64,000 nt of DNA. It comes from Dactylellina haptotyla. Lineage: Eukaryota; Ascomycota; Orbiliomycetes; Orbiliales; Orbiliaceae. Numbering within the stretch: position 1 is the first letter of the stretch; every line of letters begins with the position of its first letter. Position numbers and translations under genes: made by a program. The notes beneath the pieces were generated by a model, which saw nothing but the letters and a program-made list of their open reading frames with translations, searched no databases and was not told the DNA's origin. Positions 22,817 through 37,900 of this stretch are shown here, piece by piece. Location: contig CM062381.1 in NCBI GenBank assembly GCA_031310005.1, positions 2,170,001 through 2,234,000 on the forward strand, written 5' to 3'.

Positions 22817-23954
22817 TTATAAATAATGATTTTATTATAAGAAAGATTTAAAATTCTATACTTAAAATTATTAATAAAATATTTTAATTATAATAAATAT
22901 ATTATTTAATTTTTAAGAATGGGAGAAGGTAGAGATATATTTTTATTATATTAAATTTAATAATATTAAATAATATAATTATTTAAATTAAAAGAATTTT
23001 AAATAATAATATATATTAAATAATCTAGCTTTAATTTTATTAAAAAGGATTTAATAAAATTCTTAATTAAATTAAAAATAATATTTTTAAATATTTTATA
23101 TTATTAATAGAAACCTAATATAAGTTTTGTAGATAATAGAGTAAAACTATATATATTTTAAAAAATATATTAAAAATATAATCTTTTATATAATTTAAAA
23201 ATATTATATATAATATTATTACTTTTAGAAAAAGCCCTTTAAAAATAGTTAAATATGAAATTGATATTACCTTTATTATTAATAAACATTTTAAAAATGA
23301 ATTATTAATATTTTCAACCTCGCTAATAACGATTTTATTTTAAAATATAATTAATTGGAAGATTATGATTTAATTATAAATTTTAAAAATAAAATAATTA
23401 AATTTATTTGTTATAAATATTAATAGAACTTATATTAAATTTAACAAATAATGTATAAATAATTAAAAAAAATTTATCTACAATTTATAAAATATTTCTT
23501 TGATAAAAAAATCTACTATTACTTTTGTAATAAGTTTAATACCTTTAAACAAATATAATTTAAAATTAAAAATATTATTAAAATTGTTAAAGAAATTATT
23601 AAAGATATTTTATTTTTTAAAATTTTAAAATAAATTTTTAAATAGATTTAAATTTTTAAAAAAATTAAAAATAAAAATATATTATTACTATTTAATAAAT
23701 TTACTTATAAAATATTATTATAAAAAAAAACCATATTTAAATTTCTACTTATTTATATTTATATAAAAGAAAAATTTAAAATACTTAAAAAATATATTGA
23801 AAAAAATCTATAGAAAGGATATATTTATTTTTTAAGATCCTTTACAAAATATTTAATTTTTTTTATTTTTAAGAAAAATGGGAAATTATGAATTTATATC
23901 AATTATTAAAATCTTAATACTATTATTATTAAAGATTGCAACAGCTTATTCCGA

Positions 23955-24380
23955 ATTGATAAATTATTAGATCATTTTATTAAAGCAATTTACTTTACTA
24001 AGCTTGATATTATTATTATTTATTATAATTTATAAATTACTTTAAAAAATATTTGGAAAATAGTGTTTAAATATCACTATAATTTATTTAAATATTTAAT
24101 TATACTTATAAAATTAATTAATGTTTTAATATTTTTTTAAATTTTCATAAATTATATATTAAAAAATTATATTAATAAAATATATATTATTTACTTTAAT
24201 AATATATTAATTTATAATATAAATTCTAAAAAATATTGATAATATATTATTATTATTCTTAAAGTATTAGATAAATATAATTTTAAAATTAAATTGGAAA
24301 AAATGGAATTTAAAGTTATAAAATATAAATTTCTTAAAATTATTATTATAATTAAAGGAATTAAAATAAATTTTAAAAAA
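23955..24380 (+). pseudogene. reverse-transcriptase remnant of element A
   Basis: A Ty3/gypsy RT core readable in pieces on the plus strand: the IDELLD...AKYFTKLD block at 23955-24008, the FEYL-region equivalent near 24,090-24,125, and the active-site plus thumb region from about 24,180 on. Catalytic aspartates are lost through G-to-A change and stops interrupt the frame. It matches, in opposite orientation, the better preserved copy at 49594-49848. Confidence 0.75.
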
Positions 24381-27300
24381 TTAATGTAATTTAAAAATAA
24401 TTTTAATTTTAAAATATTAAAAATATTTAAACTTTTTAGGATTTACAATTATTATTAACAATTTATCAAATAATATAATTATATATTTATTATCTTCTTA
24501 AAATTAATAAAAATAGGTGTATATTTTAAAATGACTTTTAGTTAGATATGCACTTTTAATACTTTTAAAAATTATTTTTTTAATTTTTATTCTTAAATTA
24601 TATAATTTTAACCTATTTATTAAGATTGAAATAAATGTTTTTAATATTGTGTTAGAAGTTTATTTATATTAATTATAATTAAATTAAGAATGATATTTTA
24701 TTATCTATCTTTTTACAAGTTTGATATTACTAAATTATAATATCTTATTTATAATAAAAATTAATAATTATTGTTTAAATTTATAAAATATGGAAAGTAT
24801 ATTTTTAAATAAAAAATTTTTATTATATATTTAGATTATAAAAACCTTATTTATTTTTATTATTCCTTATTTATTTTTATTATTTAAAGATTTTAATAAA
24901 TAATAAGTTTGTTGATGAAAATTTATTAATTAATATAATATAAAAATTATATATTGTAAAGGAAAAGAGAATTTAGAAACTAACACTATTAATTAATAAT
25001 TTAATTTAATAATTAGAATTTAACTTAATAAAAATTATTTTTAAAAAAATAATATATAATTATTTTAATTAATAAAGTTCTTAATTTTATTTTTATATTT
25101 TAAAAATTAATTTGTAAAGGATTTTAAGCAAAATTATAACAAATATTTTATTATAAAAAGAATATTATTAAAAATTTTAATATTTTAAATTATTTTATAA
25201 TAGAAGAAGGATTTTTTTTAAAAATTTTTTATTTTTATTAAAAATTTTAATAATAATTTATTAAATAATATTATAATATATTAGTTTATAGATATTTAGG
25301 AATTGAACATACTTAGAAACTTTTAATTAAATTTTATTTTTAGTTTTAAATATGATAATATATTAAATAATATATAAAAATTTATAATATATATTGCTAA
25401 AATAAATTTAATTAATATTTATTTTATAAAAATTATAATTTTATAATATATTTTAAAATTATTCTAAATTATCTTATATAATTTTATATAAGGAATGTTT
25501 TTTTAAAAACCTCTTATAAATATTATTTATAATGAAATTTTAATTATTATTTATAAGTTTAATAAAATAATAATTTTAAAATTATAAAATTTTAAATAAT
25601 TTATAATAAAATTTGAATAAATTTATAATAAATAAATCTTTAATTAATATGGATTATAATTTAAATATATTTGTGATAGAAATATGTTATTTATTAATAA
25701 ATTTAAAACTCAGTTAGAAATTAAATTAATATTAAAATTAATATTATTAGTAAAAGATGTATTTAGATAGATGGAGTTATAAAATAAATTATTTAAATTA
25801 TTGAAATATGGTTAAGAAGTTTTTAATATAATATAAAATAATTAAATTAAATTATTATTATATTTTGAATTATATATTTAAATATTTATTTATTAAATAT
25901 ATATTTTATAAAGTATTTAAAAGATGGAATCTTACTACAATACTATTTTATAATATTTAAAAAATTATTTTAAAAATAAAAATATATTATAAATATGAAA
26001 AATCTTTATAATAATTTATAAAAAAAATTTTAGTTTATAATAGAATATATATTATATTATTATAATTAATAACATATAAAAATATTTTTTTTAAAAGAAG
26101 AAAATAAAATATACTTATTTACTAAATATATTAAATAGAAAGGATGATAAAATAAAAAATTGGATTATTAAAAATATAAACCTTTCACTATTATTAAAAA
26201 ATTTAATAATAATACTTTTAAACTTAAAATCCTAAAACCTACCCAAATCCATTAATTTTTCCATATTTTATTTTTAAAATTAGTTTTTTTAAGCTTAAAA
26301 GAAGATTTAAAAAATAAAGAATTAAAATATAAAGATTATATAGAATATGAAATTAAAAGAATTTTTAAAAAATTTAATAATAATAATAAATATTTAATTA
26401 AATAATTATTACTTTATAGATTATAGGATGATTTATGGAAATTAAAAAGTAATATCTTTTTAGAGTTAATTTAAAATTATTTTTAGAAAAAGATATTAAA
26501 ATTTTTAAATAAATGATTTAAAGGAAGGCCTAAAAAACTATATAATATTTAATATATTTAAGTATAATTGAATAAGGAAAATAGTTTGAAACTCTTTTAA
26601 TTAATTATATTAAAAATTTAATTTATATATTATATTTATTTAATTTTTGTTTAAGGAAAGCAATATTATTATTTAAAAGTTATTAAAATTAATATTATTT
26701 AATAATAATTTTGGGTTTAATTTTTAAAATTATTTAAAATTTTTCTGTTTTTAATAATAAATTCTTTTTTTAAAAGTTAATTTTATTTTTATTTATTAAA
26801 TCCACTTTTTTTATAAATATGTTATTTTATTTAAATTTAAACTATTTTAGTAAATAATAAAATTTAAGTATTTTCTACTTTATATAATTTTATTTATTTT
26901 TAATTTAATTATTAAAAATATAATTTACTATAAAATAATTAGCTTTATTAATAATATAAAAATTATAAAAATTTATTGGTTATTTTCTAAACATAATTAT
27001 AATTATAACGAATATAATTAAAATATTTTTATTAAAAAATTCCATTATATAAAAAAAATTATATTTTTTATAAAATTTATAAATTATTTAAAATTTTTTC
27101 TTTTATATTTTAATATAGTAAGCCTGATTTTGATATTGTTTAGTTGATGATTTTGTATAATAATCTACTAACATTATTATTTTTAAAAATATATTAATTA
27201 TTATATTTACAAAAATATTTTATAATTTAAATTTTATTTTACTACCTTAATTTAATTACTACACTTTTATACACATATAATTAGATAAGTATTTATTTAA

Positions 27301-27497
27301 AATAAATCTTATACTGTGATATAAACTATTGTTTTATATAGATTTAATTCTAATGTAAAAACTAATAATATATAAAATTAAATTTCTATATAAAAATAAT
27401 AATAATATATTATTATTTTATATTTAATTATTATTATTTATATAAAATTTTAAATTTTATAAAAATTATTTATAAAGAAGTTATTTTAAAAAAATAA

Positions 27498-28005
27498 TAT
27501 TATAAATTATAAGTTTTAATAATATAAATATTTATATTTTATTTTATATTATATTATTTTAATTTTATTATTATATTTTATATTTATAGATATATATTAC
27601 TTTTAATATATTTAATTATAAAGCCTATTTATCTGTTTAATATTTTAAATTATAGTATAATATATTTTGTAAATTATTATTTATTATAGATTATAGGTTG
27701 TAAACTATGATTTATTATAATTTATAATTTATTATAAATATATTAAATTATTTTTATATATAAAATTATTTTTAGGATTGATAAAGTATTCCTATTTTCA
27801 TTGATTAATTTAAATATAATTTAATATATTTAATTATTTTTATTTTATTATTATTATATACTCTAAATAAACTATCTTCAATATTTTATAGTTTTATATA
27901 TATTTTTTACTAAAAAACCTAGGTATCTTAAGTAGAAAGAGAGTTTTGCATATCTTAGTATTGTATATTTGTATTGTTATATTGGGTAACATACGAAGTG
28001 TAACA
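27498..28005 (+). repeat. 3' LTR of element A
   Basis: 508 bp, aligned with the 5' LTR along its length. Here the start is fully A/T-converted while the last ~70 bp keep G and C (GGGTAACATACGAAGTGTAACA, ends 28005): the reverse of the 5' LTR pattern. Confidence 0.87.
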
Positions 28006-31000
28006 GAGATATAAATGTTAGTAGTAATATTTTAAAATTTAAAAAATTTAAAAATGAGAAATTTATTAATTTTTTAATATTTAATATACTTTTAAAACTG
28101 TAGTATATTTAATTTTTATTTTTTTAAATTTATTATGTATTTATTAAATGTTTTATATTATTAACTAATTTTATTAAATTAAAATTAAAAACTAATGGTA
28201 AATTTTTAAAAAATGGGTGTAGATTTTAAACGGCTTTTATTATTTTTTTATATATTATTTCTATTATTTTTTTTTTTTTATATAAAAAATATTTTGTTAT
28301 TTATATAATTATATATTATAAATTTTAAATAATTATTTTTAATCATATATATATTATTTTTGTATTTAGTTAATTTTACTATGGTAATATTTTTATTATT
28401 TTTTTATTTATATATTAATTTTTAATAGTTGGTGTATTAAAAAAGGCTTTTATTATAATATTACTAAATTTATTTATTTATTATAATAAAAAATTAATTA
28501 TAAATTTATAATAATAATAGAGAAAGGAAGTATAATAAATAAAATTAATCATTCTATATATTAATAAAATAGAATTTTTTTAATAATATTAAATAGATTT
28601 TTATTAATTATATCAAATCCAATAAAAGGTTTCTTTTAATATAAAATATATCATAATGTATTTAATATATTTTTTTTTATAAAATATATTTTATATTAAA
28701 TTATATTATATTAATTTTATTTAAAAAATTTTATAAATATTTAATATTAAGTATTAGATGTGGGAATATAATTAATAAACTTTTATAAAAACAGAATTCC
28801 CGTATTATTTTAAAAAGCTTAAAAAATTGTTTTAAATTTCTTTATTTTCAAAATTTTTAAATATATATATTTTAATTATATCTTTTATAAATTATTTTAA
28901 TAATATACATTTTATGTTAAACTATTATAAATATTAATATAAAAATATAAATATTATTATTATATCTTAATATTTAAAATATCTAATTGAAGAACTACTT
29001 ATAAAATAAAACATAAATATTTATATAAAATTAATATTAAATTATATATAAATATCAAAAATTAATAAAAGATATTGTTTTTATAAATAAAATAGTTAAT
29101 ATAAAAATTAATAAAAATACTTTTGATTATAATTAATTATGAAAAGAAATTTACTTTAATATTGAAGTTTAATAATAAATTTACTAAAATTAACAATTTT
29201 TTAAATGATTTTTACTATTTATTTAATTTTTAGAAAATAATTTTTTTTATTTAATAGATGGTTAAATTAAAATTTTTAAAAATATAATTAATAAATTTTT
29301 TATTTTAATAAATTCTAAAGATTTATAGATAAATCCTTTATATTTGCTTATAAATTTTAAAATAGATCAATCTTATAAAAAAATATATAAAATTTTAAAT
29401 TATAAAATATAATTTTTAAATATTTGACCAACCCTTTATAAAATATTTATATAAAAATATAATAAATTATATTACATATTTACTTTATCAATTTATATAT
29501 GTTAAGAGTTTAGTATACACCCTAATAAAAAATATAATAAATAAAATAAATATATATATTTTAAATTTATATTATAAATTAATAATAAAATAATAAATAA
29601 AAAAATTATAAATTAAATAATTTTTATCTAACATCCCATATTTAGAATTAAATGTTTTAAGATAATATAATAATTTTAATTATTTTGGTATTAGATATAT
29701 TATATTTAATAAATTTTAAATAATAAAAATTTAACTAATATATATTATTATTATAATTTATTATTAAATATTTATAATTAATTTTTAAATTATGTTTGGA
29801 TTTTATTTACCCTTTTATTAATATTATTTAAGAAAATGTATTTAATATTGGTAAAATAAAATTTTATAAAGAATATTTAAGAAATTTTATGGAAATATTA
29901 TTATTATTATAAAATTTATAATGTTTTAACTAGATGGAAATAATTTAATTTAAAAATTTTAACTAAATTTAATTATAATAATAATATTATTTGAAAATAC
30001 TATTTTATTTTATTAATTAGATAATAGACTATATAAAATATTATAAATTTTAAATATTAATATTTGATTATATTTTGTTTATGAAATTAATTTTATATAT
30101 TTAGAAAAGTATTTTTAAATATATTTTAATATAATTACTATAAATATAAAATAATTAAAAATAAAATTATAAATAATAAATTATTTTATTAAAAATATAT
30201 TTAATTATAAATTTTTTAAAATAAAAATGTTTTAATTAAATAATTTTTATTTTTACCAATTTTTTGAAATCTAATTTATATTTTTATTTAAATTAGACCT
30301 TCTCTATGGTCTTTATTTTAGAATTTTAAAATATCTTCTTTTATGGGTTGTAGTATTTATTAAATAATATAAATATTTAAAAGGATTTAATGAGGTTTGG
30401 ATTGGATTTTAAATATTTTTTTAATTTTATAAATTTAAATTAGAATTTTTATAGATTATATAATGGTAAAAAAAAAAATTATGTATAGTTGGTTAAATTT
30501 TATTAAGTATTTTTATAATTATATTAAGTTTTTTAAGAATTATAAATGTTTAATATTTAATAAAGTTTTAATATATATTTATTATTTTATTAAGTTCTAT
30601 TATTATTTAATATAAAAGTTATTTAATATTAATTTTAAATTATTTTAAAAATTATTAGTATTTATTTTATAATATTAAAATATATTTATATAATATAGAA
30701 ATGTAGGTTAAAAAAGGAAATTTATAAAATAGTATGTATAAATAAGAATAAATATTAAAATAAATAAATAAATTTTATTTATTAATAATATAAAAATAGA
30801 GGAAATTTATAAAAATTTTAAAAATTAAAATAAAATATAAAGCCAACTTATAATATTTAAATAATTTTAATATAATTAAATTTTATTAGTCTTCTTATTT
30901 TAAAAATAATATCTATTTTTTTAAATACCTATAGGGTTGGTTAACAAATATAAATTATTTAAAAATAGTTATCAATTTTCTAATAAAATTGATTTTTAAT

Positions 31001-32216
31001 TTAAATTTTTATATATTAAAGTTGTTATTATTTATTTTATTTACATTAATTAAATTTACAATTTTATTAAAATGGTTGTTAATACTAGATTTTATATATT
31101 TAATAGAGGATCTTTAATATTTGAATTTAAATTTTAAAAATATCAATATTTATATTTTTGATAATAATAATTTAATTGAGGATGAATAAAGTTTAGTACT
31201 AAATATTATAAATTTAAAAATAAATTTAAATAAAATTTTTTTAAAATTTAGAAATTTATTATTAAAAAATATAAATAATATTTTTATTTTTTAAAGAATA
31301 TTATTTATTAAACCTTTTAAAATATATATTATATAAAAAATTTCTAAATAATAACTATTTAATAAAGTTTTATAATAAACTTCCATATTTTATTTTAAAT
31401 AAAAATCAAAAAATTATTGAATTTTTATTAATTTTTAATTAATTATTTATTTTAATATTAAACTTTATAAATTTTAAAAAAATATTTTATATTTGGTTTA
31501 ATATATTAATCCATTTAAATAATAAAAAGAATAATTTTATTAAAATTTTATTTTAATTAATTAAAATAATTATAAATTATATAAATCTTTTAAAAACATA
31601 TACCATCTCATACCAAATATATTTTCTTACTTATAAATCTTTATTTTAAAAAATATATTATCTACTTTTAATAATTAAATTTTAATTAAAATAAAATAAA
31701 TAATTATAAAATTTTATAATTTAATAAAAATTTTAATAAATTATAAATTTGATTTAAATTATTTAAATATAAATATCTAACCAAATCAATCTATTATATT
31801 AATTAAAAATACTATTATTTATTTAATTAACATAAATAAATAATAATTTTAATTTATTAATAATTATATTGATTTTAAACATTATAATATATTTTATTAA
31901 TTATATTACATTTTAAAATATCTAAGGTTGGATGTAATATATCTAATATCAAAACATTTATTTATTTTTTTAAATTAAATTAACTTTTTTTATTATATAT
32001 TTATTTTTTTTCCCATTATTATTAATAAAATTACAATTTTTTTTTTATAATCTAGAAATTTTTATAATATTTAAAAAAAATAATAAAAAAAATTAAAATA
32101 TAATTATAAATAAATATAAAAGGTTTATTTTTAATTGAAAAATTTTAAAAATTTTAAAAATAATAAAGAATTTTTTAAAATATATATTAAAATATAATAT
32201 ATTAATATTTATTTAA
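28006..32216. other. unclassified AT-rich interval between elements A and B
   Basis: 4.2 kb of RIP-like sequence that I could not align by eye to the gypsy family. It has no open reading frame worth reporting. Scattered G-richer patches occur near 28,200, 28,745, 30,280-30,410 and 31,920. It contains a candidate pair of inverted repeats 2.27 kb apart (29683-29710 and 31927-31954), so it may be an old DNA transposon or other repeat. Confidence 0.5.
29683..31954. mobile_element. candidate TIR-bounded relic (28-bp inverted ends)
   Basis: The left end 29683-29710 and the reverse complement of 31927-31954 share 23 of 28 positions, and all five differences are transitions as expected from RIP. The core TATTAGATATATTA is identical. 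No target duplication or transposase frame is seen. In such AT-rich DNA a chance match is possible. Confidence 0.3.
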
Positions 32217-32764
32217 TATTACACTTCGTACATTACCCAAGATAATGATACAAATATACAATACTAAAATATGTAAAACTCTCTTTCTATTTAGGATACC
32301 TAAATCTCTTAATAAAAAGTATATATGGGATTATAAAGTATTAAAAATAGTTTGCCTAAAATATATAATAATAATAAAATAAAAATAATTAAATATTAAA
32401 TTATATTTGAGTTAACTGATAAAGATAGAAATATTTTATTAATTTTAACAATAATCTTATATACATAAATATTATAAAATATTTTTTAAAAAAATTTATT
32501 TTTTTCATATATTTATATAAACAAAATGTATAAATAAACAAACTTCTTAAAATTTTTGTGTTGCTTATTTAAGTTAAAAATAAATAAATAAACAATTATA
32601 TTATATTATAATATAATATACAAAATAAGTAAACAAACTTTATAGGTAAATATATTATAAATAATATATATTTATAAATATAAAATATAATAATAAAAAT
32701 CAAAATAATATAGCACAAAATAAGATATAAATATTTATATTGTTAAAACTCATAATTTGTGATA
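32217..32764 (-). repeat. 3' LTR of element B
   Basis: 548 bp. The outer end (TATTACACTTCGTACATTACCC) keeps G/C and the inner end (CTCATAATTTGTGATA) is converted. Confidence 0.83.
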
Positions 32765-34923
32765 TTATTTTTTTTTTCTAAAATAAGCTTTTGTATAAAT
32801 GGCTTTTTTATAAAATTTAAAATTTTATATAAATAATAGTAATTGGTATAGGATAATAATATACCATCATCATTTCTATATAAAAATTTGATTTTATATA
32901 TTATTAATTTTTATGTTAAAATTAAATTTGTATAGAACAATAGTTTATATTGTAATATAAAATTTATTTCAAAATAAATATTTATATAATTATATGTGTA
33001 TAAAAATGTAACAATCAAATTAAAATAGTTAAATAAAATTTAAATTATAAAATATTTTTATAAGTATGAGTAATTAATATATTTTTGAAAATAATAATAT
33101 TAATAGATAAGTGTTAAAAAAAATTAAAATAAATTTTTTATTAACATTGTATTGTTTAAATTAATTAGATTAAAAATTTTAATGTTTTTATTTTTCTTTC
33201 TTATAAGTTCTACATTTAGAATAATCATCTTTACTTTATTATATTTAAAAATGTAAACTATTCTATTTGCATTTGAAATGGGTGACATAATTATCTAACA
33301 AACTTATGTAAGTGTTTTCTAAGTGTTCTATGTCTAATCTTTTTTATTAATTTGTTTTATAATAGATTAGTTAGATTATTAAATAAAGAACAAAAAAAAA
33401 AAGTTAAAAAAATTAAAAGAGGAGTAAATTCTAATATAATAGAAAACATTTAAAATTTAAATGAAAATTATAAAAAAATATAAAAAATTAAAATTATTGA
33501 AAATAAAATATGTGGAAATAATTATTTATAAAAATAATTTATTAAAATAATTAATAGAATAAAAAAAAATTGAAAAGGTTGTTAAACAAATTAAAGTTTA
33601 AGGTAATTCAAATATAATTTTTATTAAAAAAAAAATAATAAGGATTTATTAAAAAACTTTAAGTAACTTTTAATTTTGAAATTAAACTTTCTTTGATTAT
33701 TTATATTTTTTTTTTATAAATTATGTTGTATTCTTTTATTGGAGATAAATTTAAATAGTAATAAAAGATAAATTATATTTAAAAATCCATTCATCATCTT
33801 ATAATCCATATAATAGTAATCATTTAATTAAATATTTATTATTTTTGTTGGATTCATTAAAAATTCTTTTAAATTCATATTTTATATAATTTTTATATTT
33901 TAGTTTTTTATTTTTTAAATCTTTTCTTAAATTTAGAGGGGTTGGTTCTAAAAATAAGATGTGAAAAGATTGATGGATTTAAATAAATTTTAAAATTTTA
34001 AATTTAAAAATATTATTATTAAATTTTTTGGTAATAATAAAAAATCTATGTTTTTGGTAATTTAATTTTTTACTTTATCATCCTTTCCATTTAATGTATT
34101 TAATAAGTAAATATATTTTATCTTTTTTTTTTAAAAAAAATGTTTTCATATATTGTTAATTATAATAGTATGATATGTGTTTTGTTATAAACTAAAAATT
34201 TTTTTATAAATTATTATAAAGATTTTTTATACTTTTAATATATTTTTCTATTTTTAGAATTACTTTCTTAAATATTATAGAAAATAATATTATAGTAAAA
34301 TTCCATTTTTAATATTTTATAAAATATATTTAATAGATGAATATTTAAACATATTATAAATAAATTTAAAATATAATAACAATTTAATTTAATTATTTTA
34401 TACTATATTAAAAAATTTTTATATATTTTAATAATTTAAATAATTTATTCTATAGCTTTATTTATCTGGGTATATCCTTTACTAGTAATATTAATTTTAA
34501 TACTAATCTAGTTTCTAATTAAATTTTAAAATTTATTAACAAATAATATATTTTTATTATAAATATATTTATATTATAATTTATATTAACTAAAAATTCA
34601 TTTATTATAAATTTATTTAAATTTTGTTATAGATTATTTAGAATTTTATGGTTTTAAAATTATTATTTTACTAAATTTATAAATAATAATTAAAACTTTA
34701 TTATAGATGGTATTTATAAAGGAATTTTTAAAAAAAGTATTTTTATATAAAATCATATAAAATAATTTAAAATAATTTTGAGGATATATTATAAAATTAT
34801 AATTTTTGTAAAACAAATATTGACTAAATTTATTTTAACAATATATATTATAAGTTTTAATATATTATTTAATATATTATTATATTTAAAGTTAAAAATA
34901 AGATTTAATTAATTTCCTAGGTA

Positions 34924-34970
34924 TATTCAATTCTTAAATATCTATAGGTTATCTTAAATATCTATAGGTT
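34924..34970. repeat. short tandem duplication inside element B
   Basis: TCTTAAATATCTATAGGTTA appears twice in direct succession. The equivalent place in element C (near 48,718) has a single copy. Confidence 0.75.
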
Positions 34971-37900
34971 AATATATTATAATATTATTTAATAAATTAT
35001 TATTAAAATTTTTAATAAAAATATAAAAATTCCTAAAAAAATAAATTTTTTTATTGTGAAATAATTTAAAATATTAAAATTTTTAATAATATTTTTATTA
35101 TTAAATGTTTATTATAACTTTACTTAAAATCTTTTATAAACTAATTTTCTAAAATATAAAAATAAAATTAAAACTTTATTAATTAAGATAGTTATATATT
35201 ATTTTTTTAAAATAATTTCTTTATCTAATTAAATTTTAATTATTAAGTTAGATTATCAATTAATAATATTAGTTTTAAAATTCTCTTTTTTTACAATATA
35301 TAATTTTTATATTATATTAATTAATAAATTTTCATTAATAAATTTATCATCAACTAAAATTCTTAAAATAAAAAAATAAATAAGGTTTTATAATCCAAAT
35401 ATATTATAAAAGTTCTTTTATTTAAAAATATATTTTCCATATTTTATAAATTTAAATAATAATTATTATTTTTGTATTGAATAGAATTATCATAATTTAA
35501 TTACATTAAACTTATAAAAAGATAAATAATGAAATACTATTTTTAAATTAATTATAATTGATATAAATAAGTTTTTAATGCAGTGTTAAAAATATTTGTT
35601 TCAATTTTAATAAATAAATTAAAATCATATAATTTAAAGATAAAAATTGAAAAAAAATTCTTTAAAAATATTAAAAACATATATTCGATTAGGGATTATA
35701 TTAAAATATATGTTAATTTTATTAATTCCAAAAAACAATAAATATATAATTATATTATTTAATAAATCATCAATAATAATTGTATAATTTTAAAAAACTT
35801 AAATATTTTTAATATTTTAAGGTTAAGGTTATTTTTAAATAATATTAATTTTTTAAAATCTATTTTAATTTTTAAATTATAATTATAATTTTAAAAATTT
35901 ATATTTTATAATTTTAAATTCTGTTTTTTCTAATTTAATTTTAAAATTATATTTATTTAATACTTTAAAAATAATTATAATATATTATCAATATCAATAT
36001 TCTTTAAAATTTTTACTATAAATTAGTATATTATCTAAATAAATAATGTATATTTTATTAATATAATTTTTTAATATATAATTTATAAAATTTAAAAAAA
36101 TACTAAAATATTAATTAATTTTATAGGTATAATTAAATATTTAAATAAATTATAGTAGCATCTAAATACTATTTTCCAAATATTTTAAAATAATTTATAA
36201 GTTATAATAAATAATAATAATATTAAATTTGGTAAAGTAAGTAACTTTAATTAATTGATTTAAAAATTTATTAATTTAAAACAAACTATTATAATCTTTA
36301 ATTATAATAACATTAAAACTTTGTAATTGATATAGATTTATAATTTTCCATTTTTAAAAATAAAAAATTAAATATTTTATTAAAAATTTTAAAAATAAAT
36401 ATATTTTTTCATAAATTTTTTTAATATATTTTTTAAATATTTTAAATTTTTTTTATATAAATATAAATAAATAAAAATTTAAAATAATACCTTTTATAAT
36501 AATATTTTGTAAATAAATTTATTAAATAGTAATAATATATTCTTATTTTTAATTTTTTAAAAATTTGAATTTATTTAAAAATCCATTTCAAAATTTTAAA
36601 AATAAGATATTTTTAATAATTTTTTAACAATTTTAATAATATCTTTAACTTTAAATCATATTCATTTAAAAATATTAAATTTATTACAAAAATAATAATA
36701 AATTTCTTTATCAAAAATATTCTATAAATTATAAGTAAACTTTTTTAAATTATTTATAAACTACTTATTAAATTTAATGTAAATTTATTAACATTTACAA
36801 TAAATAAATTTAATTATTTTATTTTAAAACTTATAATTAAATCATAATTCTTCAACCAATTATATTTTAAAATGAGATTATTATTAGTAAATTAAAATAT
36901 CAATAATTCATTTTTTAAAATATTTATTAATAATAAAATAACATCAATTTCATATTTAACTATTCCAAAGAATTTCTCCAAAAGTAATAATATTATATAT
37001 AATATTCTTAAATTATATAAGAAGATTATATTTTAATATATTTTTCTAAAATATATATATTTCCACTCTATTATTTATAAGAGTTTGTATAAGATTTCCA
37101 TTAATAATACAAAATATTTAAAAATATTATTTTTAATTTAATTAAAAATTCTATCAAATCCTTCTTAACAAAATTAGAGTTAAACAATTTGGTATACATT
37201 ATTGTTTAAAACTTTTTAATTTAAAATATTATATTATTTAATATTATCAAATTTAATATTATTAGTAATATCCTAATTTTTTTATTTTTAAAAGTTGGGT
37301 AATGTACTTATTATAATTAAAATATTCTATTAATAATTTTAAATATGGAATCTTAAATTTTTTTTATAATAAAATCATTATTTATAATTTAAATAACTTT
37401 TATAAATATATGGTTTTAAAAATTTCTTTTAATATGTTATAAAAATAATATTAATCCATTTTTGTGTGTAATTAATATAAACATAAAAATTTTTATTATA
37501 AAAATAATAATTAAAAGATTTTAATTTACAAAATTAGTATTTCCTTTCTCTTTTTTTAATTTCTATAATATTAATATTTAATATAATATTAATAATATTA
37601 TAATTTTTTATATATAATTAATATATTTTATAATTATAAACTAATTTAATTTTATAATAATATAACATTACAAAATAAATAACTTATTAATAAGGTTTAT
37701 AAAGATTTTTTTATTATTTTTCTATGTATTTATAGTTAAAAGCAATTATTTGGTTTACACAGTTTTAATATATAAATTTGATAGGATCTATATTAAAATA
37801 TTTATATAATTAGTATCAATGCATTTTATAAAATTCTATATATCAATTTATAAATTGGGGCCAATTTTTATTATTATTTGTATAAAATGTTAGATAATTA

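Larger units (their letters stand above)
19238..28005 (+). mobile_element. element A: full-length Ty3/gypsy-type LTR retrotransposon, RIP-mutated
   Basis: An 8,768-bp unit bounded by direct LTRs of 509 and 508 bp with a 7.75 kb interior. Gypsy-type reverse transcriptase is recognisable on the plus strand (IDKLLDHFIKAIYFTKLD at 23955-24008, then a block corresponding to the HFEYLVMPFGLTNAP region near 24,071-24,125 and the YxDD region near 24,190). Stops and C-to-T/G-to-A changes destroy every frame. The 5-bp flanks (TTATC left, GAGAT right) do not match. It is dead as a coding element. Confidence 0.88.
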
